Positions 26,421 to 35,612 of a DNA stretch of 64,000 nt are shown here, one piece after another. Under the pieces are notes generated by a model, which had not been told where the DNA came from, ran no database searches, and saw nothing but the letters and a program-made list of their open reading frames with translations. The stretch lies in the NCBI GenBank assembly GCA_041661865.1, contig JBAZTO010000016.1, positions 1 to 64,000 of the forward strand. Reading direction: 5' to 3'. A program made the translations under genes and the position numbers. The stretch's first letter is position 1. Each line of letters begins with the position of its first letter. This DNA is from JBAZTO01 sp041661865. GTDB taxonomy: Bacteria; Planctomycetota; Phycisphaerae; SM23-33.

Positions 26421-27854
26421 ATGCCCCGGAAAATTGCAATGATTGGCGCCGGCAGTGTGGTTTTCTGCAAGACTCTCATGAGCGACATTCTGGCGACGCC
26501 CGCGCTGGCCGACAGTGAGATCGCCCTCATGAGCCCGACGGAGACCAAACTCCGGCGTATGGAAGCGTTCGCCAGGCGGATGACCAGGGACAACGGCCTG
26601 CCCGCGAAAGTCTGGGCGACCACCCACCGTACCGAGGCAATCAAGGACGCTGATTTTGTCGTGGTGATGATCCAGGTCGGCGGGATCGAGGCCTTCGGCA
26701 TCGATTACGAGATTCCGCGGAAGTACGGGGTGAACCAGTGCATCGGCGACTCCCTGGGCCCTGGCGGGGCGTTCCGCGGCCTGCGCAGCGTGCCGGTCCT
26801 GATCGACATTGCCCGCGACATGGAACGGTCGGCCAAGCCTGGGGCGATCATGCTTCAGTACGCCAACCCGATGGCCGGCAACTGCCTGGCACTGGGCAAG
26901 GCCACCAACGTCGCGTTCACCGGGCTCTGTCACGGCGTGCAGACCACGCTGGACCTGATCGCGGGGTATTGCGGTGTGCCCAAGGCGGAGATCACCTACA
27001 CCTGCGGCGGCATCAACCACATGGACTGGTTCCTCACGCTGGAGCACAAGGGACGCGACCTGTATCCCGCTCTCCGCGAGGTCTTCGAGAAGCCGGAGTA
27101 CTACAAGAACGAAAAAGTGCGCGGCGAGGTCTTCCGCCATTTCGGCTTCTTCATGACCGAGTCGACCGGCCACCTGAGCGAATACGTGCCGTGGTTCCGC
27201 AAGAACAAGAAGGCCCTGGACCTCTATTGCGACGAGCCCGGCTTCGGTGGCCAGAGCGGGGCCTACTACACGTACTGCAAAGCCCTGGCCGCCAAGTATG
27301 CCAAGCACGACCCCTTGGAGTATGAAGGCTCCCGGATCACCGAACGAAGCGCGGAATACTGCTCGTACATCATGGAGGCTGTTGTCACGGGCAAGCCATT
27401 CCGGTTCATGGGGAATGTCCGGAATGATGGATACATCGATAACCTGCCCGATGGCTGCTGCGTGGAAGTTCCCACCTTTGCCGATGACAGCGGCCTGCAT
27501 CCCACGCGGGTGGGCGTCTTGCCGCCTCAGTGCGCCGCGGCCTGCATGACCAATGTCAACGTCCAGATACTGTCGGGGCAGGCTGCTCTCCACGGTGACA
27601 CCGAGGCTATCGTCCACGCGCTGGCCCTGGACCCCCTGACGGCGGCGGTGCTGACCCTGAAGGAGATCCGCGACATGGCCGGCGAGATGCTGGAGGCCCA
27701 GCGGAAATGGCTGCCGCAGTTTGAGGGCAAGAAGATCGCGCCCCGGCCGACCATTATCATACCCAGGGATTGCGTGCCCGTGGATGTTCCATTAGACCCA
27801 GCCTTGGCCATCAACAAGCGATTCGGTACACTCATCAGCCAGAAAACGGACTGA
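26421..27854 (+). CDS. GH4-family alpha-glycosidase (alpha-galactosidase type)
   Basis: Two ATGs lie at 26418 and 26421; the second has AAGGAG six bases upstream and begins MPRKIAMIGAGSVVF, the NAD-binding motif. GH4 enzymes use NAD+ and a divalent metal (Mn2+) through a redox-assisted hydrolysis. The metal-binding and catalytic region is present as TCGGINHMDWF, with the Cys and His, and the family segment MLQYANPMAGNCLALG is intact. The 477 residues match family length. It is similar in outline to MelA-type alpha-galactosidases, but alpha-glucuronidase and phospho-glycosidase subgroups cannot be excluded. It is the third gene of the sugar operon. Confidence 0.92.
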   Translation: MPRKIAMIGAGSVVFCKTLMSDILATPALADSEIALMSPTETKLRRMEAFARRMTRDNGLPAKVWATTHRTEAIKDADFVVVMIQVGGIEAFGIDYEIPRKYGVNQCIGDSLGPGGAFRGLRSVPVLIDIARDMERSAKPGAIMLQYANPMAGNCLALGKATNVAFTGLCHGVQTTLDLIAGYCGVPKAEITYTCGGINHMDWFLTLEHKGRDLYPALREVFEKPEYYKNEKVRGEVFRHFGFFMTESTGHLSEYVPWFRKNKKALDLYCDEPGFGGQSGAYYTYCKALAAKYAKHDPLEYEGSRITERSAEYCSYIMEAVVTGKPFRFMGNVRNDGYIDNLPDGCCVEVPTFADDSGLHPTRVGVLPPQCAAACMTNVNVQILSGQAALHGDTEAIVHALALDPLTAAVLTLKEIRDMAGEMLEAQRKWLPQFEGKKIAPRPTIIIPRDCVPVDVPLDPALAINKRFGTLISQKTD

Positions 27855-27906
27855 TCGACGGCGGGAGGGATGCTCTAAGCCCGCGGGGCAGAAATGAGGC
27901 GACAAA

Positions 27907-28902
27907 GTGCGTGCAAACACTGACTGGTTCCGCGACGCCAAGTGGGGCGTGTTCTTTCATTACCTGGCCGACGTCGCCAGCGCCACCACCGCGGTGGACA
28001 TCAGCGTCGATCAGTGGAACCGGAGGATCGATGCGTTCGACGTCGAGGGGCTGGCCCAGCAATTGACCGAGGTTCGCGCCGGCTACTTCTTCATCACGCT
28101 GGGCCAAAACTCCGGGTTCCTCCTCTCTCCCAATGAAACCTATGACTCGCTGGTGAAACGCTCCCCCAGCCATTGCAGCCGCCGCGACCTGGTGGCCGAT
28201 CTGGTCAAGGCCCTGGCGCCCCGGGGCATTCCCGTGATGGTATACCTGCCCTGCCACGCCCCGGCGCTGGACCGCCAGGCGGTTGAAGGTCTGGCCTGCA
28301 CTCCGGACTGGGATGCATCCTGCTGGCAGCTCAGGCCCGGGAATTATCTGCGAGCGCAGCCGGTCGACGCACGGTTGACGGAGTTTCAACGTCATTGGGA
28401 AGCCGTCATCCGCGAATGGTCGCTGCGGTGGGGCAGCGGTGTACGCGGCTGGTGGTTTGACGGCTGCTACAAGGCCGACCGGATGTATCGCCATCCCGAT
28501 GAGCCCAACTTTGCCAGCTTCGCCGCGGCGGCCAAGGCAGGCAACGGCCAAAGCCTGGTGGCCTTCAACGATGGCGTGAATACGCCGGTGACCTGCCTGA
28601 CTGAGTACGAGGACTATACCGCCGGCGAACTCAGCCATGCGTTCCCAGCCACCTTGCGCGCCTCATACACTCCGCCCCTGACGCGCTTCATCGGCGGCGC
28701 GCAATACCATGTCCTGAGTTTCCTGGGGGACTGGTGGGGGCAGGGCAATCCTCGGTTCTGCGAGGAGTTCGTGGTGGGCTTCACGAAGAACATCAACGCC
28801 TTCGAGGGTGTGGTGACCTGGGATGTCCCGCCCACACCCACGGGGCGGATTCCCGATGATTTCATCCGGCAGCTTGCGGCGTTGCGGAAGGTCACGCGTT
28901 GA
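27907..28902 (+). CDS. GH29-like alpha-L-fucosidase family protein
   Basis: The N-terminus NTDWFRDAKWGVFFHYLADV matches the WFRDAKFGIFIHWG motif of GH29. The catalytic nucleophile Asp is in GWWFDGCY (about residue 184). The 331 residues lack the C-terminal beta domain usual for GH29, and no signal peptide is present, so it is probably cytoplasmic. The start is GTG with GAGG seven bases upstream; a nearby ATG is out of frame. It lies 52 bases after the GH4 gene. Alternative family assignments among TIM-barrel hydrolases are possible, since the acid/base residue cannot be placed with certainty. Confidence 0.78.
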   Translation: MRANTDWFRDAKWGVFFHYLADVASATTAVDISVDQWNRRIDAFDVEGLAQQLTEVRAGYFFITLGQNSGFLLSPNETYDSLVKRSPSHCSRRDLVADLVKALAPRGIPVMVYLPCHAPALDRQAVEGLACTPDWDASCWQLRPGNYLRAQPVDARLTEFQRHWEAVIREWSLRWGSGVRGWWFDGCYKADRMYRHPDEPNFASFAAAAKAGNGQSLVAFNDGVNTPVTCLTEYEDYTAGELSHAFPATLRASYTPPLTRFIGGAQYHVLSFLGDWWGQGNPRFCEEFVVGFTKNINAFEGVVTWDVPPTPTGRIPDDFIRQLAALRKVTR

Positions 28903-28974
28903 CACTCCGGCGGGCGAGATTCCGCGGGGGCCCAGTGTGACCGAGATGGGATCATCACCAACCGGGATGACGAC

Positions 28975-31017
28975 ATGTCCGTCCGAGCGATAGTTCTGGG
29001 TGTGCTGGTGGCGGTGGCCATAGCCGCCGGCGGCTACATCAATGACCAGATCTTTCGGCTCAACCAGGTGGTTGGCAGCCATTTCCCGATTATTGTCTTC
29101 GGGCCCCTGATCGGTCTGGCGCTGCTGGTGAACCCTCTGCTGGCCAGGCTTGGCCACGGTTGGAAGTTTCGGCCCGCCGAGTTGGCCATGATCGTCACGC
29201 TTGCCTTTGCCGGCTGCGCCATCCCGGGCAGCGGACTGATGCGGTTTTTCTCCCGCACGCTGGGCGTTCCGATTGTGTTCGCACATAACGAGACGGGCTG
29301 GCGGAAGTGGGAAGTGATGAGCTACGTGCCCCCGCAGATGCTGCCCGGTTCGGGCGGCTATGACGAGCGCGTAGCCAACGGGTTCATGTATGGGCTGGGA
29401 GACCCCGATCACCCTATCGGCATCGGGGCCGTTCCCTGGGCCCAATGGCAGGGTCCGCTGGTAACATGGATGCCGATCGTCGCACTGCTCGCCATTGCCT
29501 CCATCTGCCTTTCCCTGGTGGTCCATCGGCAATGGGTACACCACGAGCGGCTGCGTTATCCGGTGGTGGATTTCATGGAATCCCTGCTGGGCTCGACCGG
29601 CGGGCAGCCCCACACTTCCATCATCCGCAACAAGTTGTTCTGGGCGGGACTGGCCTTGATGATGTGCCTTCATCTCGTCAACGGCGCCGCGGCCTGGTTC
29701 CCGAACAGTATTTCCATACCGCTATCCTTCGACCTGTGGCCGCTGGTACAGGCATTCCCCGTCCTGGCCGAGCTTCATTGGCGATGGCAGCTTCTGACTC
29801 CCGCGCTGTGGCCTATTGCGGTGGCTTTCGCCTTCTTCCTGGCCTCGGATATCGGGCTGAGCCTGGGAGTCTCGCAGATATTCTATTTCATCGCGTCGGC
29901 GGCATGCTTCAAGGCCGGCCTGCACATCGAGTCCGACACCCTCAGGGGCGGGATCTTCGTCTGGGAGCGTTTGGGCGGCAGCGTGGCCTTTGCATTGATA
30001 CTCATATACGTCGGACGGCGGTATTACTGGCAAGTCGTCAGGCAGTCCCTGGGGGTGGCCCGGCAACAGGAGAAGGTCGAGCCGCACGTGAGGTGGGCTT
30101 TCCGGATCCTCATTGCCAGCATTGCCGGGCTGGTGGCGCTTTTCGTGGCTCATGGCCTGGATTGGACGCTGGCCATCCCCGTCGTGCTGCTGAGTCTGAT
30201 GGTGTTCCTGGTCCTGGCACGTCTCAACGCCGAGGCCGGCTTGATCCTCGTGCAGGTGGATTGGACGCCGATGGCCGCCTTGGTTGGCCTGCTGGGATTG
30301 GGGGCCATCGGTCCGCAGAACTACATGATCGTGGCTTTGCTGATCTGCCTGACGACGCTGGATCCGCGGGAGTGTCTGCTGCCATTCCTGGTCAACGGTT
30401 TCAAGATCGGCGGGGACTATCGGATTCCGCTTGGCAGAATCGGTGTGTCGATGGCCGCGGCGTTCCTGCTGGCCCTTGCAGTGGCCATCCCCGTGGGACT
30501 GTGGGCCGACTATAACTTCGGTGTTGGCTCCGGAGAGCCCTGGGCCACCAACGACGCGCCGCGAATCCCGTTTGACAGTGCGACGCAAATTGTTAACAAC
30601 CTCGCCGTAACCGGGGAACTGGAAAAGTCCGAGCAACTTGGCCCGCTGCAGCGGATCGCGGCCATGGAGCCCGGCAAGACCTTCCTGTGGTCGGCTGGCG
30701 CCGGCGTGGCGCTTGTCTTGCTCTTTAGCATCGCCCGATTGCGATTTGCCTGGTGGCCGCTGCACCCGCTGATCTTTATCATTGGCGGAACGTGGGCAAC
30801 GGCGGAGTTCATGTACTCCTTCCTTTTCGGCTGGCTGGTGAAGACCGCCGTCATGCGGCTTGGCGGGATCGCGGTCTATCGACAGGCGAAAGTCTTCATG
30901 ATCGGAGTGATCGCGGGCGACCTGCTGGGCGGACTGATCTTCATGGTGATCGGCATGGCCTACCGCATCTCCACCGGCATTGTCCCGCCGCTCTACCGCA
31001 TCATGCCGGGGGGCTGA
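28975..31017 (+). CDS. Large polytopic membrane protein, possible transporter (OPT/DUF6785-like)
   Basis: The 680-residue protein has roughly 14 hydrophobic segments spread along its length. Examples are AIVLGVLVAVAIAAGGY at the start, IVALLAIASICLSLVV near 165 and IPLGRIGVSMAAAFLLALAVA near 490. A periplasmic or cytoplasmic insertion is seen near 110-150 and another near 510-560. The pattern suits the planctomycete membrane family annotated with DUF6785/DUF6784, which I recall as OPT-like; this is from memory and needs a profile search. It is last in the sugar operon and could import the oligosaccharide or glycoside. No ATP-binding partner is seen. Confidence 0.68.
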   Translation: MSVRAIVLGVLVAVAIAAGGYINDQIFRLNQVVGSHFPIIVFGPLIGLALLVNPLLARLGHGWKFRPAELAMIVTLAFAGCAIPGSGLMRFFSRTLGVPIVFAHNETGWRKWEVMSYVPPQMLPGSGGYDERVANGFMYGLGDPDHPIGIGAVPWAQWQGPLVTWMPIVALLAIASICLSLVVHRQWVHHERLRYPVVDFMESLLGSTGGQPHTSIIRNKLFWAGLALMMCLHLVNGAAAWFPNSISIPLSFDLWPLVQAFPVLAELHWRWQLLTPALWPIAVAFAFFLASDIGLSLGVSQIFYFIASAACFKAGLHIESDTLRGGIFVWERLGGSVAFALILIYVGRRYYWQVVRQSLGVARQQEKVEPHVRWAFRILIASIAGLVALFVAHGLDWTLAIPVVLLSLMVFLVLARLNAEAGLILVQVDWTPMAALVGLLGLGAIGPQNYMIVALLICLTTLDPRECLLPFLVNGFKIGGDYRIPLGRIGVSMAAAFLLALAVAIPVGLWADYNFGVGSGEPWATNDAPRIPFDSATQIVNNLAVTGELEKSEQLGPLQRIAAMEPGKTFLWSAGAGVALVLLFSIARLRFAWWPLHPLIFIIGGTWATAEFMYSFLFGWLVKTAVMRLGGIAVYRQAKVFMIGVIAGDLLGGLIFMVIGMAYRISTGIVPPLYRIMPGG

Positions 31018-31040
31018 TTTCCTGCGGACGCACCGCAGCC

Positions 31041-33533
31041 TTACGGCGAGTCCCAATGCCTGGGGAAGTCGTCCGTGAGGCCGACGCCGCGAAGGTCGAT
31101 GTCCTGAAATCCCAGCTTCAGGGCGGGCGATTGGGGCTTGAGCCGGTAGTCGCGGCGCTCTGGGGCGACAAACATCGGATCGGCCACCAGGCTGTTCTGG
31201 TCGTACTTCCCGCCCAGTATGCCCTTCCAGTTTTCCAGGCTCCCCTTCTGTTCGCCGCTGATGCCCACCGTACCGTCGCGATCCCAGAACAGGTTATGGT
31301 CCGATTCGGTGATTCGGTCGTCCGACCAGTTTATGAAGTGATAGGCCGATTTCATATTGGGTCCATCTGGGGCATGGGTCTCAGCCTGCACCACGATCAG
31401 GTGTCCGCTGGCAGGATTGACGGTCCGTCGGCCGCCAGGCGTCCAGTTGGGGTCGCTGCACAAGGCCCAGGCATCGAATATGATCGTTCCGCCCTGGAGA
31501 TTCTCCCACGTCACATCGGCCCGGCCCTTCTGTAGATCCACCGATCCGGCGCAGGCCCATGCGAAGGTGTGCCAATCGCCCGTATCCTTCAGGTTCATCA
31601 ACGTGACAGGCCGGCTGGACCCGATAGTCAAGGAGGAGTGTCCGCTATAGTCGATCAGTCCGGACTTGGCGTTACTCATCGAATAGAGGATCCACACCCG
31701 GTAGTTGGCGTCGGCCGGGATCGCGACGCCCGGCCACGACAGTCGGCTCCCGATCTTGTGGTCAACCGCGACACCCTGATTGAAGCCGCCGGGAGGCCTG
31801 TCGCCCGAATCGAAACAGATTATGTTACGGCTGTACGTGTGCTGGTAGGCAGGAACGTTGCTGTAGGCGAAAGAGACGATCCCAACGCTGCAGACCCCGT
31901 CACCGACGATGATGTTGTTCTCGATCCTGTTGCCGATGCCCTTGGTGGTGATGGCGCTGGCCCCTCCGGAAGCCCGGATGCCGTATATCACGTTGTTCGT
32001 GATCGTCCAGCGATCGGACCCGTCGTCGAGGTATATGCCACACTGCGTGTCAATCTCCAGGTGGCCGCTGTCGTGTATCAGGTTGTGGTCGAGGCTGTTG
32101 CCGGGTCCGGAGCACCAACTTTCGCAGGCCCCGGTGTCCTGGCTGTCCTCGTTCACGTGGTGGACGTGGTTGTAGGCGATCCGGTTATTCCGCGACCAGT
32201 TGCCCGCGTAGCGTGTCGCCTCATCGATGCCGCTCGGCTGTGTCCGCGCCGAGGAGAGCGGGCCCTTGACCGAGATGCCGTAACGCGGCATGTTGTGCAC
32301 AAGGTTATGAAGGATCTCGTTGCTTCCGCTCTGCCGAAGGCAAATTCCACCCCCGTGCCCCACGAGGCGTCCGCAATGGTGGATATGGTTGTTGACGATC
32401 CGGTTGCCCTTGCAGACATCGGCAGTGGTCAGTCCCTCCAGCGACACGCCGTCCTGCCCGTTGTACTGGATAAGATTGCCATAGACCTCGCACCGCTGAA
32501 CGTAGCCCTGGAGGTGGACGCCGTGCGTGAAGGCGTTTTCCACCTTGCAGAAGCGAATCGAGCAATCCTCCGCGCCGGAAAGGCGCACGGCCTGGGCGTT
32601 GGCGATGGAGAGGTCCAGATTCGCGAAGTGGATATTGCGCACGGGCCGTTGTTCAGTGCCCAGAATCCGGATGACATTATCGGCGGTCGCGGCCACCAAT
32701 TCGCCTTGCTGCGGCTGGCCCTTCACGGGCCAGACGTATATCTTGCCCTCCGACCAGGCGATCTTGCATTCCCCCGGCCGATCCAGCAGCGCCAGAACGT
32801 TCCGAACGCGATAGCGATTGCCGGGACGAAAGGCGGACATGGGCTCGAAATGCAGCACGCGGTTGGCCGGATCAATGCTCTTGATCGGCTTGTCGTCGCT
32901 GAACCAGTCGTTTGTCGGCCAGGCAAACAGGCGGGCGTCGCCCCAGTCCCAGTTGGGATCCAGGTCGCCGTCAAAGTAGACCAGCGAACTGGTCTCCTGG
33001 CCGTCGAGAATCCCCGCGACCTCCAGGTATCCTGACTGCGGCGCAGCGGCCAAGTCCAAGCGACGATTGTCCTCGAACACCTGTTGTGGGACTTTTCCCG
33101 CGGGGATGGGACACTGCCAGATTCCCTTCTGCCACAATTCCCACTGCCCCAGCCTGACGCCCCCGACCAGGCGGGCCGTCTCGCCCGGATAGGAGGCATA
33201 CGTGATGGAATGGCTCTGGTCGCCAGAGTCCTCGGCTTCCAGACGCAAGCCGTCAGGAAGGTAGTAGGTGCCCGCGCGGAAGTAGACACCTACATCGCGC
33301 CGCAGCCCTTCGGCGATCAGCTTGCGTACCGCCTGTTTTGCCCGCTCAGCCGATGCAAAGGGCCCGTCAGTTCCCTCTGTGTTGGACAAGGCCAGGCAAC
33401 CCGTCCAGGCGTCGTTTCCCGCTGGAGAGACATACAGATGATCCTGGTCGTCCGGCAGCCGCGCGGGGGCCGACTGAGCCATCACGAGGGCAGGGAACAG
33501 AAACAACAACGTTGGTATCAGCATCCATTTCAT
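31041..33533 (-). CDS. Secreted right-handed parallel beta-helix protein
   Basis: The start at 33533 gives a clear signal peptide (MKWMLIPTLLFLFPALVMAQ). The longer frame would pass through tRNA-Val. The 830-residue protein opens with LPDDQDHLYVSPAGNDAWTG, as in pectate-lyase-like and polysaccharide-binding proteins of this group. Repeated beta-helix turns follow (about 300-600) with motifs such as NHIHHCGRLVGHGGG and NRIAYNHVHHVNEDS. A beta-sandwich-like C-terminal part runs to the end. Proteins of this type attack acidic plant or algal polysaccharides, but no catalytic residues were pinned down. It is convergent with the membrane-protein gene, with 23 bases between them. Confidence 0.8.
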   Translation of the reverse strand: MKWMLIPTLLFLFPALVMAQSAPARLPDDQDHLYVSPAGNDAWTGCLALSNTEGTDGPFASAERAKQAVRKLIAEGLRRDVGVYFRAGTYYLPDGLRLEAEDSGDQSHSITYASYPGETARLVGGVRLGQWELWQKGIWQCPIPAGKVPQQVFEDNRRLDLAAAPQSGYLEVAGILDGQETSSLVYFDGDLDPNWDWGDARLFAWPTNDWFSDDKPIKSIDPANRVLHFEPMSAFRPGNRYRVRNVLALLDRPGECKIAWSEGKIYVWPVKGQPQQGELVAATADNVIRILGTEQRPVRNIHFANLDLSIANAQAVRLSGAEDCSIRFCKVENAFTHGVHLQGYVQRCEVYGNLIQYNGQDGVSLEGLTTADVCKGNRIVNNHIHHCGRLVGHGGGICLRQSGSNEILHNLVHNMPRYGISVKGPLSSARTQPSGIDEATRYAGNWSRNNRIAYNHVHHVNEDSQDTGACESWCSGPGNSLDHNLIHDSGHLEIDTQCGIYLDDGSDRWTITNNVIYGIRASGGASAITTKGIGNRIENNIIVGDGVCSVGIVSFAYSNVPAYQHTYSRNIICFDSGDRPPGGFNQGVAVDHKIGSRLSWPGVAIPADANYRVWILYSMSNAKSGLIDYSGHSSLTIGSSRPVTLMNLKDTGDWHTFAWACAGSVDLQKGRADVTWENLQGGTIIFDAWALCSDPNWTPGGRRTVNPASGHLIVVQAETHAPDGPNMKSAYHFINWSDDRITESDHNLFWDRDGTVGISGEQKGSLENWKGILGGKYDQNSLVADPMFVAPERRDYRLKPQSPALKLGFQDIDLRGVGLTDDFPRHWDSP

Positions 33534-33558
33534 AGCCGGCCTACCAAGTGGGACAGAC

Positions 33559-33632
33559 TGGGCACGACAGGACTCGAACCTGTGACATCTTCCTTGTAAG
33601 GGAAGCGCTCTAGCCAACTGAGCTACGCGCCC
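33559..33632 (-). tRNA. tRNA-Val (TAC)
   Basis: The 74-base cloverleaf has the acceptor GGGCGCG/CGTGCCC (one G-T pair) with discriminator A, the D-arm GCTC/GAGC, the anticodon stem CTTCC/GGAAG with loop CTTACAA (anticodon TAC), and the T-arm ACAGG/CCTGT with TTCGAGT. CCA is not encoded. It ends only 26 bases before the start of the beta-helix gene on the same strand, and no terminator lies between. Confidence 0.95.
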
Positions 33633-33715
33633 GTCAAGATGGTCAGTATATCCGCCCTTCCATTCCCTGCCAAGCGGCTAGGAGCGGGGTTGCATCACGG
33701 GAGTCGATTGCGTTT

Positions 33716-33946
33716 GTGCCGGCCCACGCCCTGCCACTCATCACCAACCCCGCCGCCGCGGCCTTCCTGCTGGTCAAGGGCTCTGGCCGGGTGATGGCGC
33801 TGGCCTCGGTGCTGGGCGCGGTCAGCGGACTGGGCGGGTTCCTGCTCTCAGCGGCCACCGACCTGCCCAGCGGCGCGGTGATCGTGCTGCTTTCCTCGGC
33901 CTTGGTGGGCCTGGCTGCGTTGGTGGCGCGACTGCGGCGTTCGTAG
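33716..33946 (+). pseudogene. Remnant of a metal ABC transporter permease (ZnuB/MntB family)
   Basis: Only the last part of a permease is present. The translated sequence LPLITNPAAAAFLLVKGSGR, and then LPSGAVIVLLSSAL, matches the C-terminal pattern of ABC-3 permeases (L-TPAA-A-LL ... D-P-G--IVL). The rest of such a protein would need about 200 more residues upstream. The frame stays open back to the tRNA at 33632, but that upstream stretch bears no resemblance to the family. No ATP-binding or solute-binding gene is adjacent. The likely history is a deletion or rearrangement that left the tail beside tRNA-Val. The start GTG used here is arbitrary. Confidence 0.55.
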
Positions 33947-33948
33947 CG

Positions 33949-35406
33949 CTACTTCCCGCTATCCACCTGTTCCAGAACTGGTTGGCCGTCCCGCACAGAG
34001 GCACGGTACACCGACCCGCTTGCTCGGGCCTGCACGGCCACTGGCCCAAGTTCCAGAATTGTCACGGTCACCTCACGGTCATCGCCATCAGCCGCCCAGG
34101 CTGTGATCAGCCACTCGGCCCGCTGCCGGTGCTTCCGTGCGACCACGCGGGCCGTGACGTCGCCCGTGGGAAACTCGTACGCAGGCAAGTCATGGGACCA
34201 GCGGTGCCGGTCCGGGCCAGGCAAGAGGTCACCCTGTCGCAGGAATTCCTCGAGGTGAGAGAAGGTTGCATGAACGCGGGCCAGGACCATCATCTGGCCC
34301 AGCCAATGCGGCGGTTCGGCGCCGGTGTCGACATCGCCATCCGAAGGATTCGAGAAATAGCCGGCCACGCCGCCGGTCATACCGGCTGTGTACAAGCACT
34401 TCAGGAAGCCCTTATATCGATTCAGATCGCCCCAAAAACCGCCCTCGCCCCATGCGTTGCGCGGCCAGCCGCCACTGAGCCAGTTATATGAAAGCGGATC
34501 GCCCAGCGGGATCTGCTGCGCGGCGGCGTTAAGCGCCTGGGTGAGCATGTCATTGTGCCCCGTCCAGCCGGAGCAAAGGTGCCGGTAGTAAATACTGCTG
34601 GAGGGCAGATCACTGACCGGCCGCATGAAACGGTATTCCCAGTCCCAATCCTCCCAGCCCTTGTAGCGATAGCGTTGCACACAACCATCGGTGTAGTAGT
34701 AGATGTACAGCAGCCGACCGGGACAGGCCTTGCGGAAAGCGTCGGTGACAATGCCTTCCTGGTGCGCCTTCCCGCGGGAGATGTATTCGTGCCAACTCAT
34801 GTCGCCCTTGGCCTTGACGACCCGCTCATCCTTCTCCCAGATCTTGCCGTCATGGCCGTAGACCTTCAGGGCATACTCCCCATAATTAAGGATAACAGCC
34901 ACGGGCGCTTTGGCCATGACCTTCCGTAGCGGCTCGATGGCTGCCTCCGCCGACTGTTGGAACACCAGGTCCGGCGCCTCGGGACTCCAGACCTTCTTGC
35001 CTTCAGGCCCTACACACCACGTCTCCGGCGGCAGCGTCCTGGTGAAATCCTCGGAGTGGCAGGGCGAATAGGCTACAACGGCGAGGGGGTAGTGTTTGGG
35101 ATCGGAAGCCGCCAAGGCACACAACCGAGAGGCTGCGCTGTTGGGGTCGTCCAACTCCCTGGCCAGTTCATTATTGGCCGTCCCCAGTTCCAGGGCATAG
35201 CCCCAGTGCTTGGACAACTCAATGCGAAACTCAGGCGAGAGCCTGACGGTGCTGCAACGGGCCAGCGGAGGAAGCGTGTGTCCCTGGCGAAAAACCGGCT
35301 GGCTCGCCGCCCGCAGATGCTCCAGAGGCGTGGCCCCGGCTGCAAACGGGGCAAGGGCTGTCGCCAGGACCGTCAGCAGCGATAGGCCGAACATTCGTGG
35401 GGTCAT
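33949..35406 (-). CDS. Secreted protein, probable carbohydrate-active enzyme, family not recognised
   Basis: A signal peptide (MTPRMFGLSLLTVLATALA) is cleaved near AAGATPLEH. The 485 residues have a likely TIM-barrel-like body: AVILNYGEYALKVYGHDG near 168-186 contains acidic residues suited to catalysis, and aromatic-rich segments such as YRYKGWEDWDWEYRFM are typical of sugar binding. A small beta domain closes the chain (about 410-485). GGAGAG precedes the ATG. It faces the GH78 gene across a 206-base divergent spacer, which suggests shared control. I could not name its family, and its activity is unknown. Confidence 0.75.
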   Translation of the reverse strand: MTPRMFGLSLLTVLATALAPFAAGATPLEHLRAASQPVFRQGHTLPPLARCSTVRLSPEFRIELSKHWGYALELGTANNELARELDDPNSAASRLCALAASDPKHYPLAVVAYSPCHSEDFTRTLPPETWCVGPEGKKVWSPEAPDLVFQQSAEAAIEPLRKVMAKAPVAVILNYGEYALKVYGHDGKIWEKDERVVKAKGDMSWHEYISRGKAHQEGIVTDAFRKACPGRLLYIYYYTDGCVQRYRYKGWEDWDWEYRFMRPVSDLPSSSIYYRHLCSGWTGHNDMLTQALNAAAQQIPLGDPLSYNWLSGGWPRNAWGEGGFWGDLNRYKGFLKCLYTAGMTGGVAGYFSNPSDGDVDTGAEPPHWLGQMMVLARVHATFSHLEEFLRQGDLLPGPDRHRWSHDLPAYEFPTGDVTARVVARKHRQRAEWLITAWAADGDDREVTVTILELGPVAVQARASGSVYRASVRDGQPVLEQVDSGK

Positions 35407-35612
35407 GTGATCCTCTCCTCAATCCGTAGTTCTTGGTGGCCATTCACGAGTCTGGGGCCCATCGTATGGACGGACCACTGGGAATCAAGCATCATCTTCC
35501 ATCCGCCCCGCGCGGCTGGCAAATGATGAAGAGGTCTGCTATCTTGGCCGCCGACACACAAGTGCCACGATGGCCTCAGAAGGATATAGGAATCCTGTTA
35601 GGCGAGAATTCC

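Noticed and set aside
33534..33617. N-terminal extension of the beta-helix protein
   Set aside because: It reads through tRNA-Val; the peptide RCHRFESCRA is a common sign of a translated tRNA gene.
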